Shown here: piece after piece, positions 6,559 through 9,969 of the stretch
Numbering within the stretch: the stretch's first letter is position 1
Layout: each line of letters begins with the position of its first letter
Origin: Spirochaetota bacterium
GTDB lineage: Bacteria; Spirochaetota; UBA4802; UB4802
Direction: 5' to 3'
Assembly (NCBI GenBank): GCA_018399855.1
Contig: JAGYNX010000055.1
Span: 1 to 9,969 of the forward strand
DNA: 9,969 nt
Notes under the pieces: model-generated
The model's database searches: none
What the model was told of the DNA's origin: nothing
What the model saw: only the letters and a program-made list of their open reading frames with translations
Position numbers and translations under genes: made by a program

Positions 6559-7419
6559 CTAATGCGAATGCATTGAGTCTCCAATAAACATAGCTGATAG
6601 AACGGCAAAGATGTATGCCTGGATAAAGGCCACAAGAAGCTCGAGAAGGTATATCATAAGAGAACCCGCCACCGAGCCAATCCCTACCCAGTAATTCTGA
6701 AACATCATAACAAGATATATAAATATTATGATTACAACGTGTCCCGCTGTCATATTGGCAAAAAGACGAACAGTTAACGCAAATGGCTTAATCATCAAAC
6801 CAATCAACTCTATGGGAAACATAAGCGGTATAACAAAACCGGGAACACCTTTGGGGACAAGCCCTGTCCAGTATCCGATGGGCCCCTGCTTAATCATGCC
6901 TATGCCAATCATGCCAATTAAAGTAAGCAATGCGAGTCCCCCGGTAACCGCAAGGTTTCCAGTTGCTGTTGCCATTCCGGGAACCAGCCCCCATATATTT
7001 GCGAAAAGAACGAAAAAGAAAATACTGAGAAAATACGGCATCGCTTTTTTAACGTAATGATGATCAAAGTTCGGCTCAACTATCTCATCATGCACAAACG
7101 CGATGAGAACCTCCCAGAGATTTACCCATCGTGACTTTGACCCGTACGCGTTTTTTTTAATCTTTCTTGCAACTGGTATGAAAACAACAAGACACAGAAA
7201 TGCGCTGATCCACAACATAATAACCCATTTCGTGATCCGCATATCAAAGATGCCGAATAACTTGTCGTGAAGATACAGCTCGTTTATTTTACCAATAAAG
7301 CCGCTATGTAACACGTGGTCGGTGAGGTGATGCATTACGATGTCATACATCGATTCCTTTTCACCGTGACCGCCGCCTGAACTAATAAATGTCTGGAATC
7401 CCTGTAGAAGATGAATCAT
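6559..7419 (-). CDS. atpB: F1Fo ATP synthase subunit a (AtpB)
   Basis: This 286-residue integral membrane stator subunit provides the ion half-channels beside the c-ring. It has several hydrophobic segments (about 63-83, 128-150, 157-176, 193-210, 226-242, 250-280). The essential Arg218 is in 'KPFALTVRLFANMTAGH', and Gln267 in 'AFIQAYIF' matches the conserved polar residue of the last helix. I place the start at the ATG at 7419-7417, because AGGTG lies 9 nt upstream and the subunit-like sequence begins there. An in-frame ATG at 7518 would add 33 residues of unlike composition, overlap the preceding gene by 50 bp and lacks a ribosome-binding site. The N-terminal region is rich in His and Gly before the first helix. 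It lies 49 bp after the atpZ-like gene and 89 bp before atpE. Confidence 0.96.
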   Translation of the reverse strand: MIHLLQGFQTFISSGGGHGEKESMYDIVMHHLTDHVLHSGFIGKINELYLHDKLFGIFDMRITKWVIMLWISAFLCLVVFIPVARKIKKNAYGSKSRWVNLWEVLIAFVHDEIVEPNFDHHYVKKAMPYFLSIFFFVLFANIWGLVPGMATATGNLAVTGGLALLTLIGMIGIGMIKQGPIGYWTGLVPKGVPGFVIPLMFPIELIGLMIKPFALTVRLFANMTAGHVVIIIFIYLVMMFQNYWVGIGSVAGSLMIYLLELLVAFIQAYIFAVLSAMFIGDSMHSH

Positions 7420-7468
7420 AGCCCGGTTCACCTCGTCATTATTATATAAAGAAGCAATGCCTGCAAAC

Positions 7469-7747
7469 CTACATCCACTTCCTTCTATCATTGTTTCCAG
7501 CCTGGTCGTCCTGATCATCTTCTGAGCTTTCCTTAACCATCCTGTCCAACCCAGAAAGACTTTTCATAAGGTTATAAAACCCGACGCCCATTCCTATCAC
7601 AGTACCCAGTAAAACAAACCAGGGACTTGATCCGTATCGTTCATCCAGCCAGTGCCCTCCGAACAGAAAAAGCAAAAGGATTGCGGCAAGCTGTATGCCG
7701 ATAGTTGAATACGCGAGTATAAGTCTCGAATAATTTTTTTTTGCCAA
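7469..7747 (-). CDS. atpZ: AtpZ/AtpI-family small membrane protein at the head of the atp operon
   Basis: This 92-residue protein has two membrane helices (about 10-29 and 43-62) and the family pattern 'GHWLDERYGSSPWF' between them, followed by Gly-rich 'GTVIGMGVGFYNL'. The C-terminal tail is polar and very acidic, then basic. The pattern fits the two-helix AtpZ/AtpI family found in front of atpB in many bacteria; members are linked to Mg2+/Ca2+ transport or to c-ring assembly, and the role here is inferred from position. The start is unclear. The only start in this frame is TTG at 7747, with no ribosome-binding site at proper distance (a GAGG lies 15 nt upstream). A nine-A tract (7742-7734) begins 3 nt after this TTG. 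With eight A the frame would join an upstream ATG at 7781. The four-helix AtpI of enterobacteria is not present. Confidence 0.82.
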   Translation of the reverse strand: MAKKNYSRLILAYSTIGIQLAAILLLFLFGGHWLDERYGSSPWFVLLGTVIGMGVGFYNLMKSLSGLDRMVKESSEDDQDDQAGNNDRRKWM

Positions 7748-7778
7748 GAGACTGTATCACATCCTCAAATTCGATTTC

Positions 7779-7807
7779 CATACAAACACGATAAGGTTTT
7801 TTGTCAA
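7779..7807 (-). promoter_or_regulatory. Candidate promoter of the atp operon
   Basis: On the minus strand a perfect -35 hexamer TTGACA (7807-7802) is followed after 17 bp by TGTATG (7784-7779), a weak -10 (3 of 6). It would start transcription about 25 nt before the TTG start of the atpZ-like gene. If it is the real promoter, the ATG at 7781 falls inside the -10 box and cannot be the start codon. Other promoters further up in the AT-rich region are possible, for example around the TATAAT at 7959-7954, which lacks a -35. Confidence 0.4.
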
Positions 7808-8121
7808 CAAAATAAGCACGCAAATTTTTAAAAAAATTTTTGGCTCCACCGAAAACATGCTATATTTATTTGGTTTATGTGCATATTAATTTATATTTAA
7901 TTATTGTTGTATGTATGCATTTATTTATTATCATTTTATATTTTCGAATATATATTATAATTATTTCATTCTAATTTACTCCACCAGCAAGAACCTCCCT
8001 GCACGTTGTTTCGTCTAACCCGCAACAATTAATCCTCCTGGTTATTAAGTGGATCAGTCAAGTTGTCGATATTAATTGTGCAGATGAAAATCTACTCAAA
8101 AATATGTTTCCAGGGTATATA
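7808..8121. other. AT-rich divergent intergenic region between the atp operon and the hicB-like gene
   Basis: About 310 bp without a convincing gene. The part from 7822 to 7980 is extremely AT-rich, with runs of A/T (7824-7841) and overlapping TATAAT hexamers on both strands (plus 7956-7961, minus 7959-7954). The more GC-balanced part, 7981-8100, contains an AGGAGG on the minus strand (8039-8034) followed by a 20-codon frame starting TTG (8028-7966). On the plus strand the frame of the hicB-like gene stays open back to 7975 but has no ATG, GTG or TTG before 8104. No tRNA or riboswitch fold is apparent. Confidence 0.5.
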
Positions 8122-8376
8122 ATGAAACTATCAGTGAAACTAGTGGCGCAAAACAATGAATTTATCGCGAACTGTCCTGAACTCGATATCAGCTGTTACG
8201 GGGCTGACAGGGGTGAAGCTATCCGGCGGATACACAATGTACTTTTCTTCTATATACAGTCTGCAAAAGAACTTGGCCTTGAAATAGAATCATTTGACTC
8301 CATCTCAATTGAAGGCGAGCAAAAATCAATAGTTGATGAAGATGGATTTCTGCCCGCCATCCCCAATGTTCATTAA
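8122..8376 (+). CDS. Small HicB-like (type II antitoxin fold) protein, no HicA partner seen
   Basis: This 84-residue protein matches the HicB-like core fold: a short beta-hairpin with 'NNEFIANCPELDI' (11-23), the Gly-containing turn and 'EAIRRIHNVLFFYIQ' helix (32-46), then an acidic tail (about 52-76, many Glu/Asp). In type II HicAB systems this fold binds the HicA RNase. Full antitoxins usually add a C-terminal DNA-binding domain; none is visible here. No HicA-sized frame lies next to it, since the next gene is convergent and the upstream side is intergenic. It may be an orphan or a solitary member of the family with an unknown role. The ATG at 8122 is preferred over the in-frame ATG at 8104 because AGGG lies 6 nt before it and the family-like sequence starts there. 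The stop is 23 bp from the stop of the opposing gene. Confidence 0.72.
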   Translation: MKLSVKLVAQNNEFIANCPELDISCYGADRGEAIRRIHNVLFFYIQSAKELGLEIESFDSISIEGEQKSIVDEDGFLPAIPNVH

Positions 8377-8399
8377 TATATATTATCCGAACCAGAAAA

Positions 8400-9803
8400 T
8401 TACTCACCTTCCAGTTCGGATTCATCGATATTCAACTTGTATTCCTCAAGTATTTGCTCTCTCCATTCCCTGATGTTTTCTGCCTGCTTTTTCCTCTTTA
8501 TCAGGGCTTCTATCCTGCCCTTTACCTTTGAGAAGGGTTCAACCTTTTTGGTTCTTTTCCCATTGGTCTTCACTATTGTGTAATAGCGCTCATTTTTATT
8601 GTTGTTGTACTCGGCTATCATTTCCTTCGGGGTAACGGTAACACCTTTTGACCCAATATGGTTCATGTACTCTCTTGCCAGCAGCAAATCCTGTCGATTT
8701 TTCACGTTTTTAATATAATCCGGATCATCCACGATACCCTTCTTCACTGCTTCCCGCTTCAGCAACTCAAATTTGAAGGTATTATTTGCTATGGCAACTT
8801 TCTTCTCATCAGTAGCATCAATTCTGTCTTTGCCGGCACGCTGCAATCTTTGTTTAAAACGCTTGTTATACATTTCTATTCGTTTTTCCAGATCTGCAAT
8901 CGTATATACTTTCTCTCCTACTTTGAAAACAACAGCATCGTTGTTCCTGCTGGTTACGTTTTTTTCATTAAATACGACATCATCTTTATTTGTCAGGTCA
9001 TCAAGATACTTCTGCGCTGTTTTACGATACAAACGATTTTTAAGCCGTTTCACCTGTACCTTGTCCTCAATTATATCATCAATGTTTTCTGGTGTAATTA
9101 CATCATTTTCATCTACCTTAATAATATATAAACCCTTAGGGGTTACCACAGGTTCTTTAGTAAATTCTTCTTCCTGAAGCTTAAACGCGGCATCTGCATA
9201 TTCCGGCAATAACATGTCACGGACAACGTATCCAATATCTCCGCCTTTCTTCTTTGAAAAATCATCAGAATACTTTTCAGCAAGTTTTCCGAAGTCGCCG
9301 CCCTTCCCAAGCTCTTCAATTATCATTGAAGCTTTTTGTTTTGCCCTGGAAAATGCCTGTGTAAGCTCCTTCCCTGCCAGGGGTATTCGTTTCCCGTTTT
9401 GTATTTTAAAATCACGCACCTTCAGGAATATGTGCCGTATCTTTATGGCAGGTTCTTCGAAATTCGCCTTGTCTTTTATCTCTTTCGTATACAGCAGTTT
9501 CATTAACTGGGACTCTGTAGCCATTTCCGCCACAGCCTGAAAATCTGGTGATGTATCGAACCCTTCGTCCCTGGCCTTCTGAATAGCAATTTTTTCAATT
9601 GCCATCATGGTCAACTTGTCCTTCTGCTGTTTCTTGTTCTTAAGTATTGATTCCCTGGCCCATTGCTTTGCATCTATCCAGTTATGGAATTCTCCTCTTG
9701 TAATGGTGCCATCTTTATACGAAGCAAGGATATCAGAATCACTTTTACATCCCATAATCGACAGGGCGAAAAGGGCCACCACCAGTACTATGCATCGTTT
9801 CAT
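8400..9803 (-). CDS. Lipoprotein peptidyl-prolyl cis-trans isomerase, PpiC/SurA/PrsA type
   Basis: This 467-residue protein isomerises peptidyl-prolyl bonds and probably acts as an envelope chaperone. The N-terminus has a basic start, a hydrophobic segment and the lipobox 'SIMGC', giving lipid-modified Cys19. A SurA-like N-terminal helical region follows. The parvulin domain spans about 120-232, with 'IRHIF' (His124), 'GGDFGKLAEKYSDD' (168-181), 'GGDIGYV' (187-193) and 'DAAF' (204-207). The second conserved His of active parvulins is Tyr226 here ('GLYIIK'). The C-terminal half (233-467) is Lys/Glu-rich and helical, probably a chaperone domain. The ATG at 9803 is chosen because GGAG lies 7 nt upstream; an upstream TTG (9824) would place that site inside the gene. 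It stands alone, convergent with the hicB-like gene. Whether it retains isomerase activity is uncertain. Confidence 0.88.
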   Translation of the reverse strand: MKRCIVLVVALFALSIMGCKSDSDILASYKDGTITRGEFHNWIDAKQWARESILKNKKQQKDKLTMMAIEKIAIQKARDEGFDTSPDFQAVAEMATESQLMKLLYTKEIKDKANFEEPAIKIRHIFLKVRDFKIQNGKRIPLAGKELTQAFSRAKQKASMIIEELGKGGDFGKLAEKYSDDFSKKKGGDIGYVVRDMLLPEYADAAFKLQEEEFTKEPVVTPKGLYIIKVDENDVITPENIDDIIEDKVQVKRLKNRLYRKTAQKYLDDLTNKDDVVFNEKNVTSRNNDAVVFKVGEKVYTIADLEKRIEMYNKRFKQRLQRAGKDRIDATDEKKVAIANNTFKFELLKREAVKKGIVDDPDYIKNVKNRQDLLLAREYMNHIGSKGVTVTPKEMIAEYNNNKNERYYTIVKTNGKRTKKVEPFSKVKGRIEALIKRKKQAENIREWREQILEEYKLNIDESELEGE

Positions 9804-9850
9804 TTTACTACTCCTTGGTTTCAAAATTTTTGATTAATTAAAAGTGTCAC

Positions 9851-9882
9851 TTATTAATACGTTAATAACGATGTATTAATAA
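9851..9882. repeat. Nested AT-rich inverted repeat upstream of the PpiC gene
   Basis: TTATTAATAC (9851-9860) and GTATTAATAA (9873-9882) are perfect 10-bp inverted arms with a 12-bp spacer. Inside, CGTTA (9860-9864) and TAACG (9866-9870) form a second inverted pair around one base. It sits between the candidate promoter and the PpiC start, about 50 bp before the start codon, so it is part of the 5' UTR or an operator. Being almost all A/T, the RNA hairpin would be weak. A T-rich run follows on the plus strand (9885-9900). Confidence 0.55.
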
Positions 9883-9938
9883 AAATATTTTTTATTTTTT
9901 CATCATTCTATTTTGAAATAATTATTTTTCTGCTACAA

Positions 9939-9967
9939 TTGATATTTAGATAAAAAATAAATGTCAA
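9939..9967 (-). promoter_or_regulatory. Candidate promoter of the PpiC-type gene
   Basis: On the minus strand a perfect TTGACA (9967-9962) is followed after 17 bp by TATCAA (9944-9939; 4 of 6). It would give a 5' UTR of about 130 nt containing the nested inverted repeat. The surrounding DNA is AT-rich, so chance matches to the -10 are likely; the exact -35 hexamer is the stronger part of the case. Confidence 0.4.
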
Positions 9968-9969
9968 TA

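Noticed and set aside
7420..7518. N-terminal extension of atpB from the ATG at 7518
   Set aside because: It overlaps the atpZ-like gene by 50 bp, lacks a ribosome-binding site and adds sequence unlike subunit a; the ATG at 7419 has AGGTG upstream.
7641..7823. A separate 60-codon minus-strand gene from the TTG at 7823
   Set aside because: Its second half is the out-of-frame reading of the atpZ-like gene and it has no ribosome-binding site; only the 5' part from the ATG at 7781 is of interest, as a possible N-terminus joined through the A9 tract.
7822..7980. Replication origin or CRISPR-like array in the AT-rich stretch
   Set aside because: No repeated DnaA-box-like 9-mers and no regularly spaced repeats; it looks like an ordinary AT-rich promoter region.
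8385..8421. Inverted repeat ATCCGAAC / GTTCGGAT between the convergent hicB-like and PpiC genes, as a bidirectional terminator
   Set aside because: The stem is only 8 bp with a 21-nt loop and no T-run on either side; it does not meet the intrinsic-terminator pattern.
8658..9177. Plus-strand open frames opposite the PpiC-type gene
   Set aside because: They are antisense shadows of a long gene with clear lipobox and parvulin motifs; content is hydrophobic low-complexity.

Overview
The window looks like core chromosome of a moderately AT-rich Gram-negative-type bacterium. It is dominated by one complete minus-strand F1Fo ATP synthase operon, in transcriptional order atpZ/I-like, atpB (a), atpE (c), atpF (b), atpH (delta), atpA (alpha), atpG (gamma), atpD (beta), atpC (epsilon), spanning about 7.75 kb down to 0.70 kb. 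Every catalytic and structural landmark I could check is present. Intergenic DNA is markedly richer in AT than the genes. The taxon cannot be fixed from this. The Fo residue patterns and the nine-gene layout remind me of planctomycete/PVC-type operons (possibly anammox-like), but that is a low-confidence impression.

Left flank (1-700): the start of a minus-strand gene for an extremely acidic, low-complexity protein, cut by the window edge. It has its own candidate promoter. A strong intrinsic terminator (647-677) ends the atp operon in front of it.

Centre (701-7747): the nine-gene operon, with gaps of 11-89 bp and an 11-bp atpH/atpA overlap. Signals that the genes themselves do not explain are a perfect 12-bp hairpin whose loop is the atpF stop codon, a full-consensus Shine-Dalgarno before atpE (the high-copy c subunit), and a 9-bp direct repeat carrying a ribosome-binding site before atpG. 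At the head of the operon an A9 homopolymer sits at the start of the atpZ-like gene. Reading with eight A residues would join an upstream ATG frame to it, which suggests an indel, a slippage site or simply a mis-called start.

Right flank (7748-9969): an AT-rich divergent intergenic region with a consensus -35 box facing the atp operon, then a small plus-strand HicB-like protein gene with no HicA partner. This is convergent with a minus-strand gene for a lipoprotein PpiC/SurA/PrsA-type peptidyl-prolyl isomerase. Upstream of the latter lie a nested AT-rich inverted repeat and a candidate promoter at the window edge.

Functionally, the Fo ring and stator (a, c, b) with delta, alpha, beta, gamma and epsilon form the membrane ATP synthase, probably proton-coupled because the sodium-ligand residues of subunit c are absent. 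The small two-helix protein in front probably helps assembly. The HicB-like and PpiC genes are unrelated neighbours. I see no mobile elements, CRISPR arrays, tRNAs or rRNAs, and no convincing undescribed multi-gene system. The points most worth following up are the A9 tract, the atpF stop-codon hairpin and the orphan HicB locus.
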